From Candidatus Limnocylindrus primus (GTDB lineage: Bacteria > Chloroflexota > Limnocylindria > Limnocylindrales > Limnocylindraceae), in NCBI GenBank assembly GCA_003670475.1, contig QWRJ01000001.1:1-39806 (forward strand): DNA of 39,806 nt, read 5' to 3'. The notes under the pieces are model-generated. The model was not told where the DNA came from, ran no database searches, and was given only the letters and a program-made list of their open reading frames with translations. Made by a program: the position numbers and the translations under genes. This document shows positions 15,780 to 23,777 of this stretch, one piece after another (position 1 is the stretch's first letter; each line of letters opens with the position of its first letter).

Positions 15780-17108
15780 ATGCTTGCTGATCTTGGGCTG
15801 ATCCTGCTCCTGATTCTCCTCAACGGTCTCTTCGTTGCGGCGGAGATCGCCTTCGTCACCGTCCGTCGCACACGCCTTGACGAGCTCGCCGATGAGGGGG
15901 ATCGGCGCGCTGCGCGCGCGCTGCGCCTCCTCAAAGATCCAGGGCGCTTCTTGGCCGTGATCCAGGTTGCGATCACCTTCCTCGGCGCCCTCGCTTCGGC
16001 GGTTGCTGCGGTGAGCATCGTTGAGCTGCTTGCGACGCCGCTCAGCGGCGTCTCGTGGATTGGGGAGCGGGCTGGCGTGATCGCGCTCCTCGTTGTGACC
16101 CTCCTCGTCTCGGTCGTCTCCATCGTCCTTGGTGAACTGATTCCGAAGGGATTCGCCTTGGCAAACCCTGATCGGATCGCACTCGTCGCCTCAGGACCAA
16201 TCTCCCTCTTTGCAAAGATCGTGAGCCCACTCGTCGCACTCCTTGTCCTCCTCACCAAGGTGATCTCTAAACCGTTCGGCATTGACCCAACGCGCACTCC
16301 AGAGCTCTCCGCCGCGGAGATTCGCCTCATCGTTGAGCAGGGGAGCCAGCAGGGTGTCCTTGAGGCGGAAGAGGAGCAGATGATCTCCGCTGTGATGTCG
16401 CTCAGTGACTCAAAGCTGCACGAGGTGATGGTGCCGCGCATCGACATCGTTGCGATCGATCAAGAGGCAACGTTCGATGAGGCGGTCGAAGTTGTCCTCA
16501 AAGAGGGGCACAGCCGAACACCGCTCTACCGCGAGTCGGTCGACCATATCGTCGGCATCCTGTATGCGAAGGATCTGCTGCGACTGATCGCCGCGGGCGG
16601 GACGCGACCGCGCCTCCGCGACATCATGCGCCCAGCACTCTTCGTCCCTGAGTCACAGTCGGTTGATGACCTGCTGCACGAGCTACAGCGCCGCAAGGTG
16701 CACATGGCGGTTGTCTTGGACGAGTACGGCGGCACCGCCGGCCTCGTCACCATTGAGGATCTCCTTGAAGAGATCGTTGGAGAGATTCAGGACGAGTTCG
16801 ACGAAGAGGAGCCGATGAAGGTGGAGATCGGGCCAGGCGAGGTGATCCTGGATGGTCGCGCCGCTATTGATGATCTCACCGAACTCGTTGAGCCTGCACT
16901 TGAGCTCGAGGACGACGAGGAGTACGACACGCTCGGCGGCTTTGTCTACCACCGCATCGGTCGCGTTCCCGTTGTTGGCGACGCCGTAGTGATTGAGCCG
17001 TTCGTGATCACGGTGATTAAGGTGAGCGGTCGCCGTGTTGGGAAGGTGCGCGTCCGCTGGACGCCGATCAGCACTGCTGCCGCGTCAAACGGAGACGAAG
17101 GGAAGTAG
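15780..17108 (+). CDS. CNNM/CBS-domain membrane protein (HlyC/CorC family)
   Basis: This 442-residue protein is a member of the DUF21 (CNNM)-CBS-CorC_HlyC family, related to proteins implicated in magnesium or cobalt efflux. Residues 1-165 hold a DUF21 domain with about four membrane segments, including [20 protein letters not shown] and [18 protein letters not shown]. Two CBS domains follow ([20 protein letters not shown], then [46 protein letters not shown]). The C-terminal CorC_HlyC domain begins near [15 protein letters not shown]. Older annotations call such proteins hemolysins; no hemolysis is implied. It starts 5 nt after glmU and converges with the prenyl synthase gene. Confidence 0.9.
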   Translation: MLADLGLILLLILLNGLFVAAEIAFVTVRRTRLDELADEGDRRAARALRLLKDPGRFLAVIQVAITFLGALASAVAAVSIVELLATPLSGVSWIGERAGVIALLVVTLLVSVVSIVLGELIPKGFALANPDRIALVASGPISLFAKIVSPLVALLVLLTKVISKPFGIDPTRTPELSAAEIRLIVEQGSQQGVLEAEEEQMISAVMSLSDSKLHEVMVPRIDIVAIDQEATFDEAVEVVLKEGHSRTPLYRESVDHIVGILYAKDLLRLIAAGGTRPRLRDIMRPALFVPESQSVDDLLHELQRRKVHMAVVLDEYGGTAGLVTIEDLLEEIVGEIQDEFDEEEPMKVEIGPGEVILDGRAAIDDLTELVEPALELEDDEEYDTLGGFVYHRIGRVPVVGDAVVIEPFVITVIKVSGRRVGKVRVRWTPISTAAASNGDEGK

Positions 17109-17114
17109 GCTGCG

Positions 17115-17129
17115 CTCCGCTATGCGGAG
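17115..17129. terminator. Small hairpin between convergent genes
   Basis: CTCCGC-TAT-GCGGAG forms a perfect 6-bp stem with a 3-nt loop in the 11-bp gap and the end of the convergent prenyl synthase gene. There is no U-run on either strand, so it is only a possible bidirectional terminator. Confidence 0.3.
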
Positions 17130-18172
17130 ATGACGCGCGTCAGGATCTCTTCTAGTCGCTCGATCGCTCGCGGGTTCATCGCCTTCACGCTGTGGATCTC
17201 CTTCAGGGCGCGCTCACGCCAGATCGCCGCCTGCTCACGCGTGTAGGCCTCAGCGCCTGTGCGCTCAAGCACGGCGAGTCCAGCCGCAATGAGTGCCGCG
17301 TCAGGGTTCGGCGTGGAGAAGAGTCGGTCGAGCGTCCCGCGATCTTCGGTGTTGGCGTGCTCCGCCGCGTAGAGGACGGGGAGCGTCTTCTTATGACGCG
17401 CTAGGTCTGACGGCTCTTTCCCTGTTGCCGCCTCGTTCCCCCAGATGCCGAGGAGATCATCATTGATCTGGAAGGCGAGCCCCAACGCCCAACCGAAGGC
17501 ACGGAAGCGAGCAATCACCTCGTTGTCATCGGTTGCAAGCACCGCCGCTGACTCAACGCCGCCAGAGATGAGTGCAGCGGTCTTGCGGCCGATCATCTCG
17601 AAGTAGTGCTCCACGCTCTGCATTTCGTTCTTCTGGCTTGCGGCAATATCAATGAACTGACCTTCGCAGAGGCGGAGGCAGGTCTCGTCATAGATCTTCA
17701 TCATGCGGATCACCTTTGCGTCGGAGAAGCCGAGCGCGCTCAGGCGGTGCGTCGCGACGCGGCTGATGGTGAAGAGGGCGTCACCCGTGTTGATGGCATG
17801 GGGGATCCCCTCACGCACCCAGAGGGTGGGTCGTCCACGGCGCTCTGCGTCGCTGTCTTCGATGTCGTCATGCACCAAGCTGAAGTTATGGCCGAGCTCA
17901 ACGGCTGCGGCTCCAGGGATGGCGCGCTCCCAGTCGCTGGAGAGCGATGCGTAGGTGAGCAGCCCGAGGAGTGGCCGCATTCGCTTCCCAAGCCGTGCGG
18001 TCGGATCGCCGTAGCCCATGTGATAGCGGATCTGGTCGTACATGTTTGCGGTGATCGGCTCCTCCCACTCCGCGAAGAGCGCAAGGATCGCCTTGTCTGT
18101 TGCGGCGATGAGCACGTCAAGATCTAGCTCGAGCAGGTTCGCGCCAGAGGGTGTGCCCCGTAACTCCGTCAT
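17120..18172 (-). CDS. Polyprenyl diphosphate synthase (GGPP/FPP synthase type)
   Basis: The enzyme condenses IPP with allylic diphosphates. The 350-residue product has the first Asp-rich motif DDIED at residues 102-106 with RRGRPTLW after it, the GGVESAAVL and FGWALGLAFQINDDLLGIWG second motif, and GKEPSDLARHKKTLPVLYA. There is no two-residue insertion in the first motif, and Phe97 lies five residues before it, a pattern known from GGPP-forming type I enzymes; I infer GGPP or a longer product, but chain length is not certain. It is divergent from recO across only 22 bp. A -10-like TAGCAT lies 6 nt before its ATG and there is no ribosome binding site, so it may be leaderless. With IspE it points to the MEP route of isoprenoid synthesis. 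Confidence 0.9.
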   Translation of the reverse strand: MTELRGTPSGANLLELDLDVLIAATDKAILALFAEWEEPITANMYDQIRYHMGYGDPTARLGKRMRPLLGLLTYASLSSDWERAIPGAAAVELGHNFSLVHDDIEDSDAERRGRPTLWVREGIPHAINTGDALFTISRVATHRLSALGFSDAKVIRMMKIYDETCLRLCEGQFIDIAASQKNEMQSVEHYFEMIGRKTAALISGGVESAAVLATDDNEVIARFRAFGWALGLAFQINDDLLGIWGNEAATGKEPSDLARHKKTLPVLYAAEHANTEDRGTLDRLFSTPNPDAALIAAGLAVLERTGAEAYTREQAAIWRERALKEIHSVKAMNPRAIERLEEILTRVISA

Positions 18173-18178
18173 ACCCCA

Positions 18179-18188
18179 ATGCTACCCT
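18179..18188. promoter_or_regulatory. Overlapping divergent -10-like elements for the prenyl synthase gene and recO
   Basis: In ATGCTACCCT, the forward strand reads TACCCT (18183-18188), 6 nt before the recO ATG at 18195. The reverse strand reads TAGCAT (18184-18179), 6 nt before the prenyl synthase ATG at 18172. The two hexamers share the TA at 18183-18184. The whole intergenic region is 22 bp, leaving no space for leaders, so both transcripts would be leaderless. Confidence 0.45.
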
Positions 18189-18194
18189 GACCCC

Positions 18195-18941
18195 ATGCCT
18201 GAACGCCGAACCTCACGGACGCTGGCGGTTGTGACCTCCCGATTTCGATTAGGTGAGGCGGATCGCGTCCTTACCCTCCTCTCGCCGGATCGCGGCAAGT
18301 TCAAGGCGATCGCGAAGGGGGTGCGTAAGCCAACGAGTCGGCTCGGTGGCGGCGTGGAGCCGTTCGCCGAACTTGAGGTTGCGCTCGCCGCCGGTCGCAC
18401 CTTCGACATCGTGACGCAGGTGCAGTCGCGTCGCGTCTGGCTCGGGCTCCGCGAACGGCTAAAGAGCAGCGCCGTCGCCTGGTACGCGGCGGAGCTCGTT
18501 GAGCGCGCCACCAGTGAAGAGCAGCCTGAGCCGCAACTCTACGAGCTCCTCATCCACGCCTGGGATCTCCTTGAAGCGGGCGCCTCCGATGAGCTCGTTG
18601 CGCGCTGGGTTGAGCTCGGACTTCTTGATGCGGCAGGACACGGCCCCGAGCTTGATCAGTGTCTTGATTGCGGGCGCGCGCCAGTTGAGGGGGAGGGTCT
18701 GCGCTGGGATGAGGTGGCGGGCGGTATCCGTTGTGCAGCACATGGTGAGGGGCTTCCGCTTAGTAGTGATGCGCTGCGCCTCCTGCGCGCGCTGCGACGC
18801 TTCCCCCCAGAGCAACTCACTCAACTTCGTCTCCCCACAGGACCACTCGCGGAGGCGGATCGCGCCCTCCGTGGCTCTATCCTGTTGCTCTACGGACATG
18901 AGCCGAAGAGTCGAAGCTTCCTTGATGAGGTGATGGCATGA
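18195..18941 (+). CDS. recO: DNA repair protein RecO
   Basis: RecO works with RecF and RecR to load RecA on SSB-coated single-stranded DNA. The ORF track starts at 18042, inside the divergent gene; ATG 18195 gives MPERRTSRTLAVVTSRFRL, matching the N-terminal OB fold, and a 248-residue protein of normal length. Recognisable parts are GEADRVLTLLSPDRGKFKAIAKGVRKPTSRLGG, the zinc-binding CLDCG with a later RCAAHGEG, and a helical C-terminus. No ribosome binding site precedes the ATG, but TACCCT lies 6 nt upstream. Confidence 0.94.
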   Translation: MPERRTSRTLAVVTSRFRLGEADRVLTLLSPDRGKFKAIAKGVRKPTSRLGGGVEPFAELEVALAAGRTFDIVTQVQSRRVWLGLRERLKSSAVAWYAAELVERATSEEQPEPQLYELLIHAWDLLEAGASDELVARWVELGLLDAAGHGPELDQCLDCGRAPVEGEGLRWDEVAGGIRCAAHGEGLPLSSDALRLLRALRRFPPEQLTQLRLPTGPLAEADRALRGSILLLYGHEPKSRSFLDEVMA

Positions 18942-18954
18942 GTGAGGTGGCGGC

Positions 18955-19335
18955 ATGAACAGCGTGAGCGATCTACTCCTCGTGGCGTTCGGTGGCGGTG
19001 CTGGCGCGCTGCTGCGCGGTGGTATCGACACGCTCGCGACACGCTTCGGTCTTGCGGCACCACTCGCCACACTCTCCATCAACCTCCTCGGCTCCTTCTT
19101 CGCTGGCCTCGTTGCTGTGCTGCTGATCGATCGCAGCCTTCTCCCTGAGGCGGCGCGACCACTCCTCCTGATCGGCCTACTCGGTGGCTTCACCACCTTC
19201 TCCACCTTTGCGCTGCAGCTCGCACGGATGAGCGACGCAGGGGAGGCGCTTCCGCTCCTCGCCTATGCGGCGGGGTCGCTCCTTCTCGGGTTCGCCGCTG
19301 CTGTTGCGGGGATCGCTCTCGGGCGTGCCCTCTAG
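18955..19335 (+). CDS. crcB: Fluoride channel CrcB/Fluc
   Basis: CrcB (Fluc) forms a dimeric fluoride channel in the inner membrane. The 126-residue product is of normal length with four hydrophobic segments, the SINLLGSFFAGL motif and GLLGGFTTFSTFALQ, which are the hallmark channel motifs. The start is ATG 18955, preceded by GAGGTGG, 13 nt after recO. No fluoride riboswitch is visible ahead of it; the gene simply follows recO. It ends 30 nt before glyS. Confidence 0.93.
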   Translation: MNSVSDLLLVAFGGGAGALLRGGIDTLATRFGLAAPLATLSINLLGSFFAGLVAVLLIDRSLLPEAARPLLLIGLLGGFTTFSTFALQLARMSDAGEALPLLAYAAGSLLLGFAAAVAGIALGRAL

Positions 19336-19351
19336 CGTGCGACGGATCGGG

Positions 19352-19357
19352 TAGGCT
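19352..19357 (+). promoter_or_regulatory. -10-like hexamer for a probably leaderless glyS transcript
   Basis: TAGGCT is followed by 8 nt and then the glyS ATG at 19366. There is no Shine-Dalgarno sequence in the 30-nt gap after crcB. It fits the pattern seen at acpS, recO and the prenyl synthase gene. No -35 element is convincing. Confidence 0.38.
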
Positions 19358-19365
19358 TCCACTTC

Positions 19366-20799
19366 ATGAGCATCACCGCCGATCCTTCGATCACGCTCGC
19401 CGGCACGCTGGCCGCCGACGCCACCCCCGCGGTCGCAGATCTCGACGTCATCGTCTCGCTCGCAAAGCGTCGCGGCTTCGTCTTCCCAAGCTCGGAGATC
19501 TACGGCGGGATCAACGCCGTCTGGGATTACGGCCCACTCGGCGTGGAGCTGAAGAATAATGTGAAGCGTGCCTGGTGGCGCAGCATCGTCCAGGAGCGCA
19601 ACGACGTGGTGGGCCTTGACGCAGGCATCTTGATGCACCCACAGGTGTGGCGCACCTCAGGGCACGTCGGCTCGTTCAGCGATCCGCTCGTTGAGTGCAC
19701 CGCCTGCAAGCGTCGCTACCGCCTAGATGAACTCCCAGGGACAGATGCGCTCACCACACTGCAACTTGCCGAGGCTGACATTGTCACGAAGCTCGGCCTC
19801 GTCTGCCCCGACTGCGAGGGGAGCCTCACCCCACCGCGTCGATTCAACCTGATGTTCAAGACCTTCATGGGCCCAGTAGAGGAGGATGCCTCGGTCATCT
19901 ACCTCCGTCCGGAGACGGCACAGGGTGCATATGTTCAGCACAAGAACGTTCGCGATGCTGCACGAAAGAAGATCCCATTCGGTATTGCGCAGATTGGGAA
20001 GTCCTTCCGCAACGAGATCAGCCCAGGGAACTTCGTCTTCCGCATGCGCGAGTTTGAGCAGATGGAGCTGCAGATGTTCGTGCGGCCAGAGGAGGGTGCG
20101 ACCGCCGCCTTTGATGAGTGGCTCCCACGCCGACTTGAGTGGTACAAGGCGTACGGCGTCTCGCCAGAGCGGCTCCGCGCGCGCGAGCATGCGCCTGATG
20201 AGCTCGCTCATTACGCAAAGCGCGCCATTGACGTTGAGTACCGCTTCCCATTCGGCTGGAAGGAGCTTGAGGGGGTGCATAACCGTGGCGACTTTGATCT
20301 CTCCCGTCACGCGGCCGAGAGCGGCGAGAGCCTCTCGTACTTTGATCCAGCAACAGAGCAGACCTTCACGCCGTGGGTTGTTGAGGCGGCTGCTGGCGCC
20401 GACCGCGCCGCGTTCACCTTCCTGATCGACGCCTATCGTGAAGAGATCGTGCGCGATGAGAAGCGCGTCGTTCTCGGACTGCACCCAGAGCTCGCGCCGT
20501 ACAAGGTGGCGGTACTGCCGCTACTGAAGAAGCGCGACGATCTCGTAGAGCTCGCGCATAAGATTCGTAACGGCCTCTCACGTGAGTTCACGGCGGTCTA
20601 CGACGACACGGCCGCCATCGGGAAACTCTACCGCCGTCAGGATGAGATCGGCACGCCGTGGTGCATCTGTGTTGACGTTGACTCAATGGACGACCACGCG
20701 GTTACGGTGCGCGATCGCGACAGTATGGAGCAGGAGCGGGTCAGCGTGGATCGACTTGAGGAGTACTTCCTTAGCAAGTTGCGCGCCGCGCGCCCGTAG
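19366..20799 (+). CDS. glyS: Glycyl-tRNA synthetase, homodimeric class II
   Basis: This enzyme charges tRNA-Gly. The 477-residue product is the single-chain (alpha2) form rather than the separate GlyQ/GlyS subunits. Motifs include RGFVFPSSEIYGGINAVWDYGP, TSGHVGSFSDPLVECTACK with a second CPDCEG (zinc-type cysteine pairs in the insertion), MFKTFMGPVEEDASVIYLRPETAQG, GKSFRNEISPGNFVFRMREFEQMELQ, and the anticodon-binding C-terminus LAPYKVAVLPLLKK. Translation starts at ATG 19366 without a ribosome binding site. It ends 3 bp before the end of the convergent reductase gene, so there is no room for a separate terminator. Confidence 0.95.
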   Translation: MSITADPSITLAGTLAADATPAVADLDVIVSLAKRRGFVFPSSEIYGGINAVWDYGPLGVELKNNVKRAWWRSIVQERNDVVGLDAGILMHPQVWRTSGHVGSFSDPLVECTACKRRYRLDELPGTDALTTLQLAEADIVTKLGLVCPDCEGSLTPPRRFNLMFKTFMGPVEEDASVIYLRPETAQGAYVQHKNVRDAARKKIPFGIAQIGKSFRNEISPGNFVFRMREFEQMELQMFVRPEEGATAAFDEWLPRRLEWYKAYGVSPERLRAREHAPDELAHYAKRAIDVEYRFPFGWKELEGVHNRGDFDLSRHAAESGESLSYFDPATEQTFTPWVVEAAAGADRAAFTFLIDAYREEIVRDEKRVVLGLHPELAPYKVAVLPLLKKRDDLVELAHKIRNGLSREFTAVYDDTAAIGKLYRRQDEIGTPWCICVDVDSMDDHAVTVRDRDSMEQERVSVDRLEEYFLSKLRAARP

Positions 20800-20802
20800 C
20801 GC

Positions 20803-21642
20803 TTACTCGGTCGGTTCGGTAGCCCCAGTCGCTCCGGTCGCGCCAGTCGGCTGCTTCCCCGCCGGCCAGTAGAGTTCCTTATGAATCGCCTCCTCAGGAA
20901 GTCCATACGCGCGGAGCTTCAGCTCCGCCGCAACAATCATCTCGGGGTTGCCACAGAGGTAGGCGACCGCACCGGCTGGGTCAACACCGAGATCCTTCAG
21001 TGCTGACTGGATTACCGTCTCTACGCGTCCTGTTCGTCCGGTCCACCCTGCGTTCGCAGGATCGTTCGGACGAGAGATTGATGGCACGTAGGTGGCTGGA
21101 TACTCGCCGCTCGCGTTCCAGCCATTCAGCAGTTCGGCGTAGCCGATATCTGCGACGTAGCTCACCCCGTTCAGGTAGATCGCTCGACGTGGTCGACCAT
21201 CGGCGAGCAGCGTGCGTGCCATGGAGACGAATGGGGCAATGCCGGTTCCGGACGAGATGAAGAGATGGATGCGGTCGTCATCTGGTTGAAGGGTGAACTT
21301 CCCCTTCGGTGCGAGGACGCGGAGTCCATGCCCAACTGGAAGCGCAAAGGCGAGTGGCGTGAATGCGCCACCACGAACGAGTCGGAGATAGAGTTCGTAG
21401 CCGCCGGTCAGGTCGCGTGCGGATGATGCGATCGAGTAGGGGCGCTGCATCCACTTTTCGCCAACCTTCACACCAATCGTCACGTACTGTCCCGGCTCAA
21501 ACGGCGTTGGTGTGCCGGTCGGCTTGATCCAGACACGCGCGAGGGTATCGGTGTCATCGATGCGGGCGGCGAGCGTCGCGTTGTAGCCAGGGTCCTGCGC
21601 AAGGATGCCGAGCGACGCTGGATCTGAGCTGCTACCGCTCAT
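20803..21642 (-). CDS. Ferredoxin/flavodoxin-NADP+ reductase-like flavoprotein
   Basis: The 279-residue product is an FAD/NAD(P)-binding oxidoreductase of the ferredoxin-NADP reductase superfamily, shuttling electrons between NAD(P)H and a small carrier or enzyme; the partner is unknown. The FAD-binding motif is RPYSIASSA after FEPGQYVTIGV, the pyridine-nucleotide part is FISSGTGIAPFVSMA, and AYLCGNPEMI is the C-terminal cofactor motif. The tail after KELYWPAG is low-complexity (TGATGATGATEPTE) from a short in-frame 9-nt repeat. No iron-sulfur cysteines are present. The ATG has a GGAGGT ribosome binding site. It is divergent from dnaG across 215 bp. Confidence 0.87.
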   Translation of the reverse strand: MSGSSSDPASLGILAQDPGYNATLAARIDDTDTLARVWIKPTGTPTPFEPGQYVTIGVKVGEKWMQRPYSIASSARDLTGGYELYLRLVRGGAFTPLAFALPVGHGLRVLAPKGKFTLQPDDDRIHLFISSGTGIAPFVSMARTLLADGRPRRAIYLNGVSYVADIGYAELLNGWNASGEYPATYVPSISRPNDPANAGWTGRTGRVETVIQSALKDLGVDPAGAVAYLCGNPEMIVAAELKLRAYGLPEEAIHKELYWPAGKQPTGATGATGATEPTE

Positions 21643-21666
21643 CGCTACCTCCGCTACACGACCCGC

Positions 21667-21683
21667 GCGCCATTACGTGGCGC
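21667..21683. promoter_or_regulatory. Perfect 6-bp inverted repeat between the reductase gene and dnaG
   Basis: GCGCCA-TTACG-TGGCGC is a perfect inverted repeat, 24 bp from the reductase start codon on the reverse side. It could be an operator for the divergent pair or a leader hairpin. A second inverted repeat, GCCGCC/GGCGGC (21725-21730 and 21742-21747), lies closer to dnaG. Confidence 0.3.
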
Positions 21684-21752
21684 CTCCCGCTGAGTGTAGG
21701 GGAGCCCCCGCGTGCTCGCCCCGTGCCGCCTGGCCAGACCTGGCGGCGGCTG

Positions 21753-21822
21753 TTGACGGTGGGGGGTGTGGGTGGCATCCTTCCGCGGATAGGACTTGAC
21801 ACCCACGGGCAGCCGCTATGCC
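21753..21822 (+). promoter_or_regulatory. Candidate promoters for dnaG-rpoD
   Basis: Two candidates are seen. TTGACG (21753-21758) is followed 17 bp later by CATCCT (21776-21781), similar to the infA arrangement. A perfect -35, TTGACA (21796-21801), has TATGCC (21817-21822) after a short 15-bp spacer. GTGGGTG upstream and CACCCAC (overlapping the second -35 region) could pair as RNA around a TCCGCGGA palindrome. I cannot tell which is used. Confidence 0.35.
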
Positions 21823-21857
21823 CGCCACCGAAGCCCTTTGAGGAGGTCAGCCAGCCG

Positions 21858-23777
21858 ATGGCTTCAGGGAGCGTCGCCGAAGTCAAGAGTCGACTCGCCG
21901 TCGCCGACGTTGTCGGCGAGACGGTCCAACTGCGCAAGGCTGGAACCACCTTTAAGGGCCTCTGCCCATTCCACGGGGAGAAGACGCCATCGTTTGTCGT
22001 GACGCCGGCGCGAGACTCGTGGAAGTGCTTCGGCTGTGGGAAGGGGGGCGACATCTTCACCTTTGTCATGGAGCGCGACAACCTCCCATTCGGTGAGGCG
22101 CTCACACTCCTCGCCGCCAAGGCGGGCGTCGTCCTAGATGAGCGCAGTCGCGCAGAGGATGTGCGCCGCGCTCGGCTGCGCGAAGTGCTTGAAGGCGCGG
22201 TCAGCTTCTATCACGCCATCCTTCTCTCGCACGACTTAGGGAAGCCGGCGCTTGAATATCTGCACAGTCGCGGTTTCACCGATGCAACGATTGAGTCGCA
22301 GCGCATCGGTTGGGCACCAGAGTCGTGGGACGCCTGCTCCAAGGCACTCGCCGCAAAGCGTGGTGCAACGCCAGAGGAGCTTGATGCTGTTGGACTGACA
22401 ACAGATCGTGGCGGGGGTCGTGGTGCCTACGATCGATTCCGCGCGCGGATCATCTTCCCGATTCGCGATGCAAACGGAAAGATCACTGGGCTCGGTGGTC
22501 GCCTCCTCCCCGTTGATGACACGCGTGGCGATCACGGCCCGAAGTATCTGAACAGCGCCGCAACGCCGCTCTTTGATAAGTCGCGCACCCTTTATCTGAT
22601 TGACAAGGCGAAGGCGGCGATTCGTAAGAGCGGCACCGCCGTGCTAGTTGAGGGATACACCGATGCGCTGATGGCACATCAGTCGGGCTTTGAGAACGTC
22701 GTCGCAAGCATGGGGACGGCGCTTACCCCAGCACAGGTGGCGCTGCTGTTGCGTTACGGTTCAAAGATCGTCCTCGCCTATGACGTTGATGCCGCCGGTG
22801 CAAAGGCGGGCGCATTTGGGGCAACAGAACTTCTTCGCCTTGTGACTGAACTTGCAGGCGTCGCTGACGGCCCGTCACTCGTTGATGTTGGGATCGTGAA
22901 GCTTCCTGACGGGAAGGACCCTGACGAAGTGGTACGCGATGAGCCTGACCTCTGGCGTGCCGCCGTTGAGCGACCGATCCCCGTTGTTGAATACCTGATT
23001 GAAGAGGCGGCGAGCGCGCACGACCTGCGCGATCTCGGTGGACGGAAGCGTGCCGTTGACGCGATTAAGCCAACGCTGCGCATCCTGCGCGACCCAGTGA
23101 TTCGCGACGGCTACGCCGCCGCCGCCGCGCGGAGGATCGGCGTGGACGAATCTACGATCCGTGAGGCGATCCGCCGCCCTGGCGGAGATGCCCCAACGTC
23201 ACTTCAGGACGGGAAGATCTCGGCCGACAGCGTGCGCGCCGCCGACCTTGAAGGGGACCTTGGCGCCATCCTGGCTGGGGTTTCGCCCCCTGAGGCTGAA
23301 CTGCTACGCCTCCTCCTCCTCGCGCCTACGGAGCGTCTGCGGGTCCGTGAGACACTAGGGGACGAACTCTTCTCTAGCGGGCTTGCCCGCTCGCTCTGGC
23401 ACGGCCTTCGTGCTGGGCTGGACGCGACGCTAGAGGCTGGTGGAGCCCCCACTTCGCTAGAGCAACTTCCGGCGGCGATCCAGGGGGAAGAGCGACGGCT
23501 TGCACAGGCGTTGCTCGCACGTGACGGGCAGTCGGTAAGCGTTGAACGAGTACGGATCGGTATTGATCAGACAGCGTTACGACTCGAGGCGGACCGACTT
23601 GATGAGGCGATGGCCTGGTCGCGTTCGGAGATCGCAGAGGCGGAACGCGCAACGGACGCGCCGCGCGTCCGTGAACTTATGGAGCGAGAGCGTGATCTCG
23701 GTGTAAAGCGAAAGGTCTTGGATCGGCGGCTGATGGCCTCCGGCGTGATGACAGCAGGGAAGGGGGGCCTACGATGA
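21858..23777 (+). CDS. dnaG: DNA primase
   Basis: DnaG makes RNA primers at the replication fork. The ORF track starts at 21723, but ATG 21858 is preceded by GAGGAGGT and gives the family N-terminus, with a 639-residue product. The CHC2 zinc finger is Cys36, His39, Cys57 and Cys60 ([23 protein letters not shown]). FSRAL-type catalytic core text includes [32 protein letters not shown], the TOPRIM part [16 protein letters not shown], and [12 protein letters not shown]. The C-terminal helicase-binding region (after about 440) is variable. It overlaps rpoD by ATGA, the macromolecular synthesis operon arrangement. Confidence 0.95.
   Translation: MASGSVAEVKSRLAVADVVGETVQLRKAGTTFKGLCPFHGEKTPSFVVTPARDSWKCFGCGKGGDIFTFVMERDNLPFGEALTLLAAKAGVVLDERSRAEDVRRARLREVLEGAVSFYHAILLSHDLGKPALEYLHSRGFTDATIESQRIGWAPESWDACSKALAAKRGATPEELDAVGLTTDRGGGRGAYDRFRARIIFPIRDANGKITGLGGRLLPVDDTRGDHGPKYLNSAATPLFDKSRTLYLIDKAKAAIRKSGTAVLVEGYTDALMAHQSGFENVVASMGTALTPAQVALLLRYGSKIVLAYDVDAAGAKAGAFGATELLRLVTELAGVADGPSLVDVGIVKLPDGKDPDEVVRDEPDLWRAAVERPIPVVEYLIEEAASAHDLRDLGGRKRAVDAIKPTLRILRDPVIRDGYAAAAARRIGVDESTIREAIRRPGGDAPTSLQDGKISADSVRAADLEGDLGAILAGVSPPEAELLRLLLLAPTERLRVRETLGDELFSSGLARSLWHGLRAGLDATLEAGGAPTSLEQLPAAIQGEERRLAQALLARDGQSVSVERVRIGIDQTALRLEADRLDEAMAWSRSEIAEAERATDAPRVRELMERERDLGVKRKVLDRRLMASGVMTAGKGGLR

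Noticed and set aside
18042-18194. Long N-terminal extension of recO in the ORF track
   Set aside because: These 51 codons lie inside the divergent prenyl synthase gene and do not match the RecO N-terminus; ATG 18195 fits the family start.
18942-18954. Fluoride riboswitch ahead of crcB
   Set aside because: Only 13 nt separate recO and crcB, too short for a riboswitch, and no such structure was seen within the recO end.
21723-21857. Extended dnaG start
   Set aside because: The extra 45 residues have no primase character, and ATG 21858 has a strong AGGAGGT upstream.
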